From: Asparagopsis taxiformis
Taxonomy: Eukaryota; Rhodophyta; Florideophyceae; Bonnemaisoniales; Bonnemaisoniaceae
Assembly: GCA_030407315.1 (NCBI GenBank)
Contig: JALQPE010001904.1
Span: 1-64,000 of the forward strand
Direction: 5' to 3'
DNA: 64,000 nt
A model generated the notes under the pieces. The model made no database searches, had not been told where the DNA came from, and was given only the letters and a program-made list of their open reading frames with translations. Shown here piece by piece: positions 21,154 through 32,289 of this stretch. The position numbers and the translations under genes are program-made. Every line of letters begins with the position of its first letter. Positions within the stretch are counted from its first letter, which is position 1.

Positions 21154-22976
21154 TCCAGATAGTCTACCGAGCGCTTGAAGAACTCGGTCTTCGCGAACTT
21201 TAGCGAAACGCCAGCGCGTCCGAGGATTCCCAGTATCTCGTCCACGTGATGCACGTGCGCGTTTACGTCGGCGGAGAAGATGATTACGTCATCCAGGTAG
21301 ACAAGGCAGTGCTGCCAGTTCACGTTCGCGAGCAAAATATCGAGCGCGCGCTGAAACGTCGCCGGCGCGTTCGAAAGTCCGAAGGGCATGCGGCGGAAAC
21401 GGTACGTACCAACGTGCGAAGTAAACGTAGTCTTATCGCGGTCGGCGGGCGCTACTGGGATCTGCCAGTATCCCGAATTGCAGTCCAGCGTAGTGAAAAC
21501 CGTCGCGTTACCGAGCGAGTCGACGCAATCGTCCATGCGCGGAATCGGATACGCGTCCTTCACGGTAGCGGCGTTGAGGCGGCGGTAGTCGATGCAGAAG
21601 CAGGAGGTCCCGTCCTTCTTAGGCAAGAATACGACCGGGCTTGCCCATTCCGACGTAGCGGGCTCGATTACTCCAGCGCGGAGCATCTTTTCCACTTGCG
21701 TACGGATAATTTCGCGCGACGCGTGTCCGGCGCGGTACGGCGGTTGTTTGACGGGGGTCACCCCCGGAAACAACTCGATACGGTGTTCCGTGGTGTGGAT
21801 GGCTCCAAGCGTGCCGTTCCACATTCGCTCGTGTTTGCGTAGCATCTCGATAATTTCCGCGTGTAGGCCGTCGTCTACCTGCTCGTCGCGCAGCGTCGTG
21901 CATGAGAGATCTTCCCAATGCGGCGTCGCGTTCGCAATTCCGTCAGTTTCGCGCGGTTCCGGCGGACTCGTATCGTTGCGTCGCGTTGCGTCGTCGGGCG
22001 GTCGGTCTTGCGGATTCGGCGCTTCTTGTGCAACTTGTAGGCAACCTACGGGGTTGGGCACTGCGGCGCCCACCTTTATGCCTTTGGGCAAGACCTGTAG
22101 GCGGGTGCCGGCGTTGCGCACATGCACACTGAAGGGCACGTTCCTTTTAACCTGCGTTTCACCATTGGCTAGACGAAGCAACTTCTGCCCGTAGAGTTTG
22201 GTCGCGGGTATCGTAATGCAGCGTCCGTCAGCGCTCGTGGTGACTTCGATAGCTCGCGTCGCGTGCGGCGGGATAGACGTGCGGCGCACTACGCGGATAT
22301 GTGTGAAATCTGTTGGTCGGATAGTCTTGGGGGTCGGTGCGCGGCGCGATTTCGTCGGCGTGCGCGGGAGCATCGGAACGTGGTCCCCATAGCGGGTTCG
22401 CAGCGCGCGCTGCGGCCCAGTATAGATCATCCGAACCACACGGTCGACGAAGTCCGCTCCCAGAATGCAAGGGACGGATAAGCGCGGCATCACCAGGAAA
22501 GTTTGAAGGTGCGCGCGGGCACCTAGAAGAACGCTAAGTCGCAGCGACGCGTTCGGCGCGAGGCGTCGTCCGTTCGCGTCGATAATCGCGCAGCGCAGCG
22601 TCGGCGGCGTAGCGTGGCTCTTCCAATAAGCGCCTAATACGTTCTCGCGAATGAGGATCGGGCCCGCGCCGGTATCAAGCACAGCGGTCACCGCGGTGGC
22701 CGTGCGTAGATTATATCCGACACGAATCTCGAGTTTGTAGTTCGCGGTAGGGGTCTGAAACAGGACCACTGTTTCGGGTGGTAACGGAGGCGGTTTTGCG
22801 CGCGGCGGTTGCGTCATCGCGTGTCCGTTGAGTGGAGAGGAGTCGGCCCACCCGCTACGACTCCTCGTTGGCGTTTCCCGGGTCTTCTGCGAAGCGAACC
22901 AAGTGGGGCGTGAGCTGCTCGCCGTCGTGCGCGTCATCTTCGCGCGTGCGTTCGCTTTCGCGCTCGCGTGCGTCAT
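21051..22976 (-). pseudogene. Gypsy protease and reverse transcriptase
   Basis: An aspartic protease motif VLDTGAGPILI is followed by the LTR-retrotransposon RT core: FCIDYRRLNAATV, TLDCNSGYWQIPV (motif A Asp), FGLSNAPATFQ, and LVYLDDVIIFS, the catalytic Y-x-D-D at plus-strand 21277-21300. A single-nucleotide deletion near 21155 throws the end of this frame off, so the last ~30 residues are out-of-frame. It shares a frame with Gag, separated by TGA at 23019-23021; whether that TGA was once a programmed readthrough site or is a mutation cannot be told here. Confidence 0.92.
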
Positions 22977-23018
22977 CGTCCGCGGAAACTTCGAAAACCT
23001 GAACGTTGCGCTGCAGGT

Positions 23019-24818
23019 TCAGTTCTTCGGGCGCGCGGGGCTATGCATCTCGCGAATCGCGGCCTGTTGTTCGGACCAGAGCAGCGGGCAATTCACCATT
23101 GGATGCCCGAACTTCCGGCATATCAGACATCGGAACGCCGCTGTGCGAGACGTGTCGGCTGGTGCCGTCTGTCTCACGATAGGCGGTGGGTAAGTTGCGC
23201 GCGGTATGTGCGCCGTGTACGGTCCCGCGCGTTCGCGTTCTCGGTCGTCGTTATGCGCAAAGCGGCGCGAGCGGTCGGAGGGCGACGCGTCGCGAGAGCG
23301 TGGCGTGCGATAATTCGAAGAAGGGGTGCCAAGCGAGGTTGGACTTCGCATGGGGCTCGGGGTCGAGAACTTCCGTTCGCGCGGAGCGTGCGGCGTCGCG
23401 GCGGAGGTTGAGACGTTTGGCGATGAGAAGTCTGAAGGCGGGGTGTGCCCCACGGTCAGCGCCTGCAGCGTCGGTGTCTCTTCCTCTTCCACGTAGAGCG
23501 CAGGAGTTCGCCGTAGTAGCGGTCGCGCGCTCGTCGTCGGCGTCATCGCTCGGTGCGTGTCCCCGTGGCTCTGCGCCATAGATACTAGCTCTCGAAAGGT
23601 GTATCGACGCGGGTCGCGAGACAACGCGTCTCGTACGAGGTGTTGCGCGTAAGGGCGTAGACCGTCGACGAAAATAGAAACAAGCGTTCGTTCGCTAAAC
23701 GCATCGCCGCAGCGCAGCGCGCAGCGTCGTGATCTCGTAGCGAACTGCGTTTCGGTTTCCTTCGGGTCCTGCGTTTGTTGTGCCACGTCACGGTACGCTT
23801 GCGCGACGTCGCCTTCGCGCGCATAGGTTAGCAAGAGCCACTGAACGGCTTCCGCGTAGCACGTAATCGAATCGACGCCCGCGCGAGCTCCTCAGAACGT
23901 TCGTCCCACGTACGTTTGGAACGTGTCGCGCGCCTCGTCGGCCAGGAAATACTTGAGAATCGGCAACGCTGCGCCTTCGGATACGCCAGTGTCGTCGCAT
24001 GCGCTCTTGAAATACTTCAGGAACGATAGCACGGCGATTCCGTCAGCGCCCGTGAAATTCTCCCCTTGCATCGAATGGCGCACCATTTTCGCGGTGTTAG
24101 CCAATTCGCTCGCAATTGTCCGGTTGAACGCGCGGTCCGTATTACGCAAGCGATACGTGCGATACGAAAGCGCGCGCGTGAACAGCTCGTTCAACGGCTG
24201 GATCTCTACCAGCACAGAATGCGCGGGTCCATTGTCGCTATCCGAATGCGGGTGATCGTCGAATGACAGGTCCTGGCGCGCCAGTTCCATCCATCATTCG
24301 GGATCCGCATTGCGCGCGTAGTTCGTCGGAGTCGCACGCGTTGCGGTTCGCGTTCGGTTTTCGCGCGCAGCGACGTTCACGCGTTCGGTATTATGCTCCT
24401 CGCGGGAGTCCATCGTAGTGACGATTAGGTTGTGGACTTGCGCCCTCATCTGAGCCGTCAATCCACGCGATTGGCCCTTGATAGCGCGGTACACCGCAGC
24501 TCGTACTTCAGCCTGGAGCATGCATTGGAACGTAGGGTCGTCCACTACTTGTCGAACCAAGCTCGGAAGCGTTGCGGACGGCGTAGCGTGCACGTCGGAA
24601 ACGCGGAACTCGGCCTCGCGCTTCGTTGCGGCGCCATCGTCGGACGTTTGCGCGTCGTCGTCGATGCTCGCGAGCGCTTGCGTCGGTAGCGGCGGCCACG
24701 GGGAAGCGGTAGGGTCAGGGATATGTGAAGCGACCAGTGCGTCGACTGCGTGCGTTTGCGACGCGACTGGCGGCGGTTCGGTCGGCGCGTTCGATCGCTC
24801 GGGCGCGGATGGGTCCAT
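23019..24818 (-). pseudogene. Gypsy Gag, interrupted by two TGA codons
   Basis: Three open stretches (24294-24818, 23892-24290, 23019-23834) lie in one frame separated by TGA codons at 24294-24296 and 23892-23894. The N-terminal part is Pro/Ala-rich and starts at an ATG at 24818. The middle resembles a retrotransposon capsid. The end carries a CCHC zinc knuckle, CLICRKFGHPMVNC (C-x2-C-x4-H-x4-C), and basic/Pro-rich sequence. The TGA codons are compatible with CGA-to-TGA changes, but the original codons are not known. Confidence 0.85.
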
Positions 24819-25382
24819 CGGCGCGGTAGCGTTCGATCGTCGCTTAGGGAAAAGGGAAAAAGGGATGATGGGAAGGGAGAAAGGGGAATTCGGCGCGCGT
24901 CAAAATCTCGCGTCGGCGCGTCGAAAAATTGGCAAGTAAAAAGGGAAGCGCTTCCCGAAAATTGTCTGCGTATCGGGCGCGCGTAGTAAGGGTGAGGGGG
25001 ACGAGTTCGCTCGCAGGAGGGCTTCTTCCTCGCTCGGAACGCGCAAAGACGGGTCTCGGTCGTCCGCGAACCCAGTATTTTCGGCACCGCCGAACCCGCG
25101 TTAGGGTTGCGAACTAGCGCGCGCACGCGCTGCGTCTTCGATTGCGTCGTTCCGCGCTGCGAACCGTCGTAGTAGAGATAGGGTAGTTATACAAACCAGA
25201 GAGGCTATAGCACCGCTTCCGGGATAGCGATACGCGCGCACGCGTCAATCGCCCTCGCTGTCGCGCACGACGAACGGAGAAAGGGAAAATTAGAGTAAGC
25301 AATAGGTTTTGGCGTCCCGTGTTTTCCCCAAGCGGAATTTCTGTCCTTCGCTGAGTTCGCATGTCGGTTCGCGCAATTCTAG
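24819..25382 (-). other. Gypsy 5' untranslated leader
   Basis: About 560 bp between the Gag start and the primer-binding site. It contains no long frame in the Gag direction that I can support. This is where packaging and dimerisation signals would be expected in an LTR retrotransposon. Confidence 0.5.
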
Positions 25383-25396
25383 GTCGAGAGACCAGT
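25383..25396 (-). promoter_or_regulatory. Probable primer-binding site of the gypsy element
   Basis: Directly inside the 5' LTR the minus strand reads ACTGGTCTCTCGACC. The TGG begins within two bases of the LTR end, as expected for pairing with the CCA 3' end of a tRNA. The tRNA species is not identified. Confidence 0.55.
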
Positions 25397-26180
25397 TGTA
25401 GGACCAGCCGGGGTGGCAATCGCTAAGGGAGTTCTAGAATTGCAACCGTGTCAGGGCGAGGTGAACCGGATCGCGCTGGTTGAACTTGCGTTTCGCGCGT
25501 CGCTCGGTCGCGGTGGCGAATGGGTGGTACAACGGCAGAACGCGTAGGGATTGATCGCAACACGGGATTCGCGGGCCGGCGCAAGCCGTGATCTCAGGGT
25601 GAGATCACCGAGTGAACTCGAGCACAACACGATCCACTCAGGGGTCGTAAATCCCTGGTCTAGTGGCGTGCGACGCAACACGCGCTATCGCGGTGTGACG
25701 CAGCTCGACGATCGGTTTATGAGCAGCGCGCACGCGAACGTCGGCGATCGTGAGCAACCCGCACGCAACGTTTCAACGCAATCGGTCCTCGCGATTCGCT
25801 AAACGCTTAACTCGTAGCTGCGAAGATGCTGACTGTTTATTGGTAGGGTGCGAAGCAGAACGATCATTAATAGCTAACTACTAAGGAGAGGTTGTCCTTG
25901 CGCGACCGGCCGGCGGCCGCTCGCTCGCACGCAAAAGGGAAATATTTGGGAAAAAGACTTTCGTCATAAAAAACCCAAAAAGGTGAAATAAAGGGAAATT
26001 CGTAGAAATCGCTACATGTGGCGCCGGGCTCGCAATCGCACGCGTTCGCGCAGGCGCGCCGTGACACGTAATTGTATCGCCACGCATACGCTTGCTTACT
26101 AACTAACTAAACGCGGATGCACGCGGACTCAACTCGACGCATCGCTCCGACCCGCGCGCGCACTCGCAACATAAATTGCA
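25397..26180 (-). repeat. Gypsy 5' LTR
   Basis: It matches the solo LTR at 27264-28068 along its length with many substitutions and small indels. The edges are TG (25397) and near TTGCA (26180), the usual TG...CA. The outer edge may extend a few bases because the two copies diverge there. It contains a conserved phrase with GATCTCAGGGTGAGATCACCGAGT, a palindrome-like GTGATCTC/GAGATCAC stem. Confidence 0.85.
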
Positions 26181-26272
26181 TCAAACGATGCAGCAAGTAG
26201 AAGTTAACAGGAGCGTGGCATTGCTGCCAGCAATATGCAGAGTATTCGAGCAGTATGTGGAATGGTGGACCG

Positions 26273-27085
26273 TCATTTCAAAATTTTAAAAGTTCCAGCG
26301 GACTTGTTTGGCAGATGTTCTTGTAGGGACCAGACTTGAGAGAAAAAGACGGAGACCGGACTATCTGGGAGTTGCGGTAATGTGTGGAAATCCAGAAAAG
26401 CGGCTGCTACTGGGCCAGGAAAGTTTTGACGCTCTGCGGCGGCGAGGGCCGAGGCGACGTTACTGGTCAGATGCACCGTGCTAGAAGCGGTGAGTTTAGA
26501 TGTTCAGAGTGAGTTTTTTAGCCGACTGTTGTCTGGCTGGGTATACTTTAGTCTCCTCCACTGTATTGTCCAGCAGAGTGTAAGATAGAAACGATGTTGA
26601 ATCTGCATCGCGTTCGAGAATGCTGCGAAGAGCGACATGTACCGCATCGGAAACTTATGTGCAGGCGCGGCGCAAGGGCGTCTGCTTGGCAGAGGTGCAG
26701 ACGTCGTGTACTACAGTGGAGTTGGGGGTGTGTGTGGCGAGAATGCTAGAACCTGTGAGGTGCGGGACGGATATATCACGGTTCAATCTGGTTTACAGTA
26801 GCGACGGAGTCGTTTGAGGACTCGCTTCTGCGTGGAGGACGGTTGGAATCTTGAAGTGTCGAGACGAATGACGAAGGCTGGACGGCAAGTCGAGATCAAA
26901 TTGGGACCGTAGAAATAAGTTCCACTACGACACCAATCTGTATCGAGCAAGTTTTGATAATCGTGCACGCCGAGATGATTAGCCCACATGCCGTAGTTGT
27001 GGCAGCATTGTTGTCTGCCACAGTAGCCACATTTGGAACAGTTTGCACTAACGCATTCTACAAGGCTGCTTGCAGCTACGGGCAT
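26273..27085 (-). pseudogene. ATE1: Arginyl-tRNA-protein transferase (ATE1), N-terminal fragment
   Basis: The minus-strand ATG at 27085 opens a ~95-residue stretch typical of the ATE1 N-terminal domain: CSKCGYCGRQQCC, NYGMWANHLGVHDYQ, DWCRSGTYFYGP, STCRPAFVIRLD and RFQPSSTQKRVLKR. These Cys residues are conserved in the family and implicated in metal or Fe-S binding. The frame stops at 26783. A 44-nt intron (GT at 26796, AG at 26753) is possible but followed by another stop. Further on, 26273-26476 encodes HLTSNVASALAAAERQ, resembling the TSNI...IAAAI segment of plant ATE1, then stops. The catalytic C-terminal part is absent: the gypsy 5' LTR begins just beyond. ATE1 adds Arg to protein N-termini for degradation (N-degron pathway). 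This is either a disrupted gene or the first exons of a gene split by the insertions. Confidence 0.7.
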
Positions 27086-27263
27086 TTCAAAGGATCGTAT
27101 GATGTTGCGGATGGTCTGGTGCTGGAAGGATGGCAGAGGTTGTGACGGAATGTGTGTACAGAGAGCTGATGGGGGTTAACAGTTCAAATAATTCTACTCT
27201 TCGACAATAAACTTTCTATACTAGTGTGGCCAACATGTTTAACATCTTTATCACTATCGTAGC

Positions 27264-28068
27264 TGTAGGAACAGCCGGGATGGCGATCGCTAAGAGAGTT
27301 CTAGAATCGCTTGCCTTGTCAGGGCGTGGTGAACCGGGTCGCACAGTTGAACTTGCGTTTCGCGCGCCGCTCGGTCGCGGTGGCGATCGGGTGGTACAAC
27401 GGCGGAACGCGCAGGGGTCGATCGCAACACGGGATTCGCGGGCCGGCGCAAGCCGTGATCTCAGGGTGAGATCACCGAGTAAACTCGAGCTCAACACGAT
27501 CCACGCAGGGGTCGTAAATCCCTGGCCTAGCTGTATGCGACGCAACGCGCGGTCTCGCGGTGCGACGCAATTTGACCGTCGGTAAACGCAGCGCGCGCGC
27601 ACGTACGTCGGCGATCGTGAGCAATCCGCACGTAACGTCGTAACGCAATCGGTCCTCGCGACGCGCTCAACGCTTAACTCGTAGCTGCGAAAGTGCTGAC
27701 CGTTTATTGGTAGGGTGCGAAGCTGTGCGACCACTAATAGCTAACTTACTTGTGACAGGCTGTCCTTGTGCGGCCGGCCGGCGGCCACACGCTCGCACGC
27801 AAAGAGGGAAATATTTTGGAAAAAGAATTTCGTCATAAAAAACCCAAAAAGGGAAAATAAAGGGAAATTCGCGGAAATCGCTACACGTGGCGCGGCTCGC
27901 GGTTTCGTGGCAATGTTCGCGTGCACGCGCTCGCATCGACGCTCCGTGACACGTAATCAAGACGCCACACGTACGCTCGCTTACTAACTAACTCAAACGG
28001 ATGCTTGCGGACTTACGTAAACGCGCGCGCTCGCATCGATTTCGTCGACCAACTTAAATTGCACCACA
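27264..28068 (-). repeat. Solo LTR of the same gypsy family
   Basis: 805 bp, begins TGTAGGAACAGCC and ends TTGCACCACA, flanked by GTAGC at 27259-27263 and 28069-28073 (5-bp target duplication). It is homologous to 25397-26180 in the same orientation. No internal region adjoins it, so it is a solo LTR left by LTR-LTR recombination. It sits about 180 bp upstream of the ATE1 start. Confidence 0.88.
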
Positions 28069-28080
28069 GTAGCAACTAAT

Positions 28081-29027
28081 TCATAGGACTTCTAATACAT
28101 TACTACTCTTTGTGACCCCGTAGTCAGATTTAGCTGATATCAAGTCTACGTAGATGATAGCTGTAGACCGAGGAGGAAACACCATGTTATGCTGGTCAAA
28201 AATTTCCGACCGCACTGTAAATGGTAGTGGAAAACACGCTCGGGAGAACAATTTTTGATGCGCGTTTGAACGCTTCTGTTTCAGCGCGTTCTCAAACGCA
28301 TTGCCGCGTATATCTACTTGCTGCATAGATTCATTCGTAGGTGTAAACCATTTTGAATGCAATTCTTCATGAATTGATATAGCTGTAGGCCATTCCACCC
28401 TTAGTTCCAAAGCCATTCTACTCTGAACTACCTCCACTTCGAACATTCCATCACTTACCCTTTGCAGTAACACCACAACCACTGTAACCATATCCGTACT
28501 TGTTTTTGGTAAAGTCCACTGAAAACAACGTGAATGGGAAGGAAATCACTATATTGTTGTCCTCCACTTCCAATTCCAGTATTTGTTCCACCATTAGTGG
28601 AATCATCTTCAAATTCCAACACACGACTTACATCGATACCACGAGTATTGGAACCAGTTCCACTGCTGTTGAAACGCTTCGCGGCTGAGCCTTGCACACC
28701 GCTAACTAGTCTTTTCAGCCCGCTCCCAGAGTCTGTTTCAGAGGGTTCATCTGGGTAGGGATAAGGTTAGAGTAGAGTAGAATGGACAATAAAATAATTT
28801 TGAATGAACGTACCATGAAAAAATTCTCTCTTCTGGTTATTGAAGCTTGTTCGAAAGCTGGAGAGGGGGTACTAGCGGAAAAGCTCTTGGCCCGCATGAA
28901 CGTCGGCCGGCTCGTCGTCCTGACCAATCGCCCCCCTCTCCAGCATTGAACGCAGCAGTACAATTGCTGGTGATTTCTTAGTAAGCCTAGGGAGGTTGGG
29001 GGGACGAGGCATATTGGTACCAGACAT
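28081..29027 (-). CDS. Possible spliced gene of unknown function
   Basis: On the minus strand three coding-like stretches follow one another: 29027-28872 (MSGTNMPRPPNLPRLTKK...), 28697-28510 (Ser/Gly/Asn-rich, ...SSGTGSNTRGID...) and 28450-28081 (...ALELRVEWPTAIS...). Splice-like signals lie between them: GTACGTTC near 28815 with CTACCCAG near 28757, TTGTTTTCAG near 28520, and GGTAAGTG near 28455. I could not find one splicing pattern that keeps all parts in frame, so this may be decayed. No domain is recognised. It ends 12 bp from the solo LTR. Confidence 0.3.
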
Positions 29028-29234
29028 GATTAGGACGGCGAGCCGACAACACAGCGCCGATTTATAGATTGCCGCCAACAAATTCATGGAGAAATATTAA
29101 AATTGAACTTGATAGAAAACAATTACATCTAATTAATTGAACAATTACAAAAAACGCAAATATTCTACTCATTTCAGGACAAAGTTTTAATCTTGAATGT
29201 AATGAAATGATACATAGGCCAGCTCCATTCTGGC

Positions 29235-29690
29235 TTGATGGCTCAGTTTAACACATCCAAAACTTTTGCCAAAACTTATCGAAACTTTCGAGAACCTAAA
29301 ATTCGAAAGCCAAAAGTTCCTACACTAGTACGATACAAGTGGGCTGGTTCCTGGATATTGTATCTTAGTATCGTGTGTCCCAGTCGTAGGAATCTTACAA
29401 ACCAAATACATCAGGGAAGAAAACTTTCGCCACAATAATATCCGAAACTTTCGCTCTTCCGCCAAAACTTTCGATCTTTCGCTGCCAAAAGTTCATATCT
29501 GGTTCTACTCAGAACAATTATTGTTCTACCAGTATTTTCTATCCTCTGAGTAGAATCAGCACACGAGAGCTTAAACACCTGCGAAGTCATTGCTTGGAAC
29601 TTTCGGGCCGTGATAAAATGTTCCTTTGAAACTTTCGAAACTTTTGGCAAAACTTTTGCCATAACTTTTGCTTGAACACTAGCCAAGTTT
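29235..29690. repeat. Cluster of AACTTTCG / AACTTTTGCC motifs in both orientations
   Basis: Short motifs of the type GAAACTTTCG and CAAAACTTTTGCC recur at least a dozen times, arranged partly as inverted copies (29255-29310 against 29620-29680). They lie upstream of the Harbinger-like transposase and could be its subterminal transposase-binding repeats, though this is inference. Confidence 0.6.
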
Positions 29691-30180
29691 GGAACCATAA
29701 GTATAGCATACATCCGCAAATCAAAACTTCTTCGGTAATTATTTAGTTTTGATAGCTATACAGATAACAGGATGCTCAGAAACTGCTTTAATTGACCTTG
29801 CAAATGGTTAAATGGATTTTTTCGACCACGATATTCTAGCTAAAGCTTTCGTCGAGAAATCTTGTCTTGAACTCTATATCAGCTTAAACGGAAAGGTTGC
29901 AAGAAGAATTTTTCAATGAAAGTTTTCCCCGAAACGTTTCAGTGCAAACGCTACTCTATTTTATTCCATTGCTTACTTTCCATGAGCTGCTTTTTATTCT
30001 CTTCCGCACAGATAATTGACTGATTCATAGCATCTATATCCGGTATTGTTTATCGATGGCTATAAATGCTAATAGCCACAATCGGAGAGGATATTATTCT
30101 TCAAAAACATATTCTTCCTGAAAAGTATACTTCAACTCCTCTCTACTGCCAGGATTTCTCATAGATCCAGATCTGAAGCT

Positions 30181-31067
30181 GTGGACTTTGAAGCCATTGC
30201 AGCTGAAACGTCAGCCATTGCTCATGTATCTCGCATGTTCCAACATCGCCGGTTTATTTCATTTTTCGGTGTATGTGCAACTGTCTGCGAAAAAGCGTTG
30301 AGAATGATTTTGTCTAATCGTCCTGAAGGATTTCTCCCTAAGCATCTGCTTTTTGGTCTTCTATTTTTGAAGACATATGGAACAGAAACTGTTTGTTGTT
30401 CTGTAGCAGGAGTGTCAGAGAAATAATTTCGGAAATGGTCATGGTTATGCATTGAAGCACTCTCCAGTTTGCACGTGGTAAGTTCATCTTTCATGATTGA
30501 TATTTCTCGTTATGTTGAATCAAACTAACATAGCTTCGTTATTTCTGTAAGATTCACATTGGAGAAAGTTTTGCTGATGTGTCCCCAAGTGATATATCTT
30601 TCATCATGACATTTGATGTAACAGATTGTCGGATTCGAGAACCTACAACTTTCAATCCAATTTGGTATAGCCACAAGTTCAAAGTTCCAGGACTGCGGTA
30701 TGAAATCGCAATAAGCATTGCCAAGGGCCATATTTTGTGGGTCAATGGCCCTTATCCATGCGGATCTCATCCTGATGTGAAAATTTTCCGAGATTGTTTG
30801 AAAAGTCATCTTCTACCCGGAGAAGTTTTCCTGGCTGATAGGGGCTATACTGACGAAAGATGCGTTTCAGTTCCTCCTGGGAAGGACTTGCGTACTTCTA
30901 GTTTGTTACGTGCTCGCCATGAAACTCTTAACAGTAGGATAAAATCCTTCAAGGCAACTAGTGACGTGTTCAGGTACTCGAAATCGAAGCACTCTGTTGT
31001 TTTCCATGCTGTTGCGAAACTATGTCAACTATCAATCATGAATGGAAATGAACTTTTCTCTGTTTAA
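30181..31067 (+). pseudogene. PIF/Harbinger-like DDE transposase (DDE_Tnp_4 type), one intron, one stop
   Basis: The first exon (30181-30477) encodes FGVCATVCEKALRMI...LPKHLLFGLLFLKTYGTE...GVSEK, then TAA at 30424-30426 where relatives have a codon before FRKW, and continues FRKWSWLCIEALSSLHV. A 74-nt intron (GTAAGT at 30478, ...TGTAAG at 30551) joins it in frame to 30552-31067. That exon has TFDVTDCRIREP (D), NPIWYSHKFKVPGLRYE, GSHPDVKIFRD (D), VFLADRGYTDE, and ARHETLNSRIKSF (E). The catalytic triad D-D-E is intact. The true N-terminus is unclear: no ATG begins the frame, so upstream exons may exist. Only one stop and splice-ready borders suggest recent loss. Terminal inverted repeats were not located. 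Confidence 0.8.
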
Positions 31068-32289
31068 TTTAGTCTATAAGTTGCACCTGATGAATAAATC
31101 TTATCGCGTTGTATGATTTTCTTTCTTAAGTTCTTTTCCCCTTTCCAAATGTATTCGCGACCATTTTTCCCAAAGAGACATGTATCCTAGGATAGTAGTT
31201 GTTGTTCTAGAGTTCATGATCATTTTAAACTGGCAAGTTCATGATGGGAACAGATGTCATCTCTGTACAAATCCGTAATCTCCTTTGGCTTCGCTGTAGA
31301 AGAAACTTCATTAATCGGTCGCTTAGCGCACCCAACGTCTCGGGAAGCTGTTCATAGTTTAAATGAGAGTATTTATAATAGTTAAGATAGAAACATCTTT
31401 ACCTTTTCTTATCGAGAAACACATACTTCTGAGAGGGATCACAAAAGAGGAAAAGAAAAATGAAGAAGGCTTGAACAAAAGCGCAGGAATAGTTTCATTC
31501 CGCTCCTGTAGCGGACTGAAACTATTCCTGTTCTTTTGCCGGTCTTCAGTCCTTTTAGAGATATAGGAAAGATACAGTCTGCTCTACACTGGACAAAATA
31601 ATCCGCTGGTTACACTAGTCTGAGATCGAATCGTTAAGGAACGAATCCATTGTGTTCTGAATGAATTTTGGAAAATGTTTTAAAATTTTAGCTTTCGTAA
31701 AGCAAGGAAAGAACATGGGTGGATATCATGTTTTGGGATTGGTTACCGCACCTCCCTGCAGTATGAAGTGGACATGGACCGTTCAGGTCCATGAAAAGGC
31801 GCGAATAATATGGGACTACATCACTTGGAATGAGCCTTTGTAGGAAACAGACTGGTCCAGACCACGGTCTAGTCAGACCATGCACAGGTCTACATGCAAC
31901 ACTTGCCTTGGGGCAACATGAAACAGTTATGGAATGAACATGAAAAGATACAAATCTGCGGGATGGCTTACTGCACGACCCCGCTCCTACTACCAATCAC
32001 AATGTGCCAGACTAGCACAACGAGTTTGTGTCCACGTTTTGAGGGAAGAGGACGTAAACCTTCATACACCTGTACGGATATCCGAGAACGAAGCAGAAGT
32101 TACTGGCCTGCTGAGTTGAACGGTTTATTTGTTGAACTGATCTGTAGCTATCCGCACTCCAAATACATATGGCTTCCTCAGAAGGCGTATGTCAACCTAC
32201 CTTTCCAGTCCAATTTTGCAGGTCCACAGTTTCGGGATGCACCTTGATAGTCGATTGTGGCTACCAGTCTGACAAGTACAACCGGTGAA
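31068..32289. other. No gene recognised; one strong hairpin
   Basis: AT-leaning sequence with short frames lacking motifs, including 31894-32247. A hairpin lies at 31477-31537, and a smaller one, CATGGACC...GGTCCATG, near 31772. The promoter of the downstream ORF pair probably lies in the right part. Confidence 0.4.
31477..31537. repeat. Hairpin with 28-bp arms
   Basis: Left arm 31477-31504 and right arm 31510-31537 pair with about three mismatches across a 5-base loop; the shared core is CAGGAATAGTTTCA. It could be a small foldback element or an RNA 3'-end structure. Confidence 0.75.

Larger units (their letters stand above)
18039..26180 (-). mobile_element. Ty3/gypsy chromovirus, decayed and 3'-truncated
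   Basis: Read on the minus strand the order is 5' LTR (25397-26180), primer-binding site, Gag, protease, reverse transcriptase, RNase H, integrase, chromodomain. That is the chromovirus order. No 3' LTR is present: the element stops at the giant transposon boundary, so the rest should lie left of position 1. Lesions are three in-frame TGA codons in the Gag/Gag-Pol frame, one TGA and two 1-nt frameshifts in pol, and a MITE between integrase and chromodomain. It is not autonomous as it stands. Confidence 0.85.

Noticed and set aside
25397..28068. LTR pair enclosing ATE1 as a captured-gene retrotransposon
   Set aside because: The right copy has its own GTAGC target duplication on both sides (solo LTR), and the left copy is the 5' LTR of the gypsy element with a primer-binding site inward. 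The 1 kb between is therefore host DNA.
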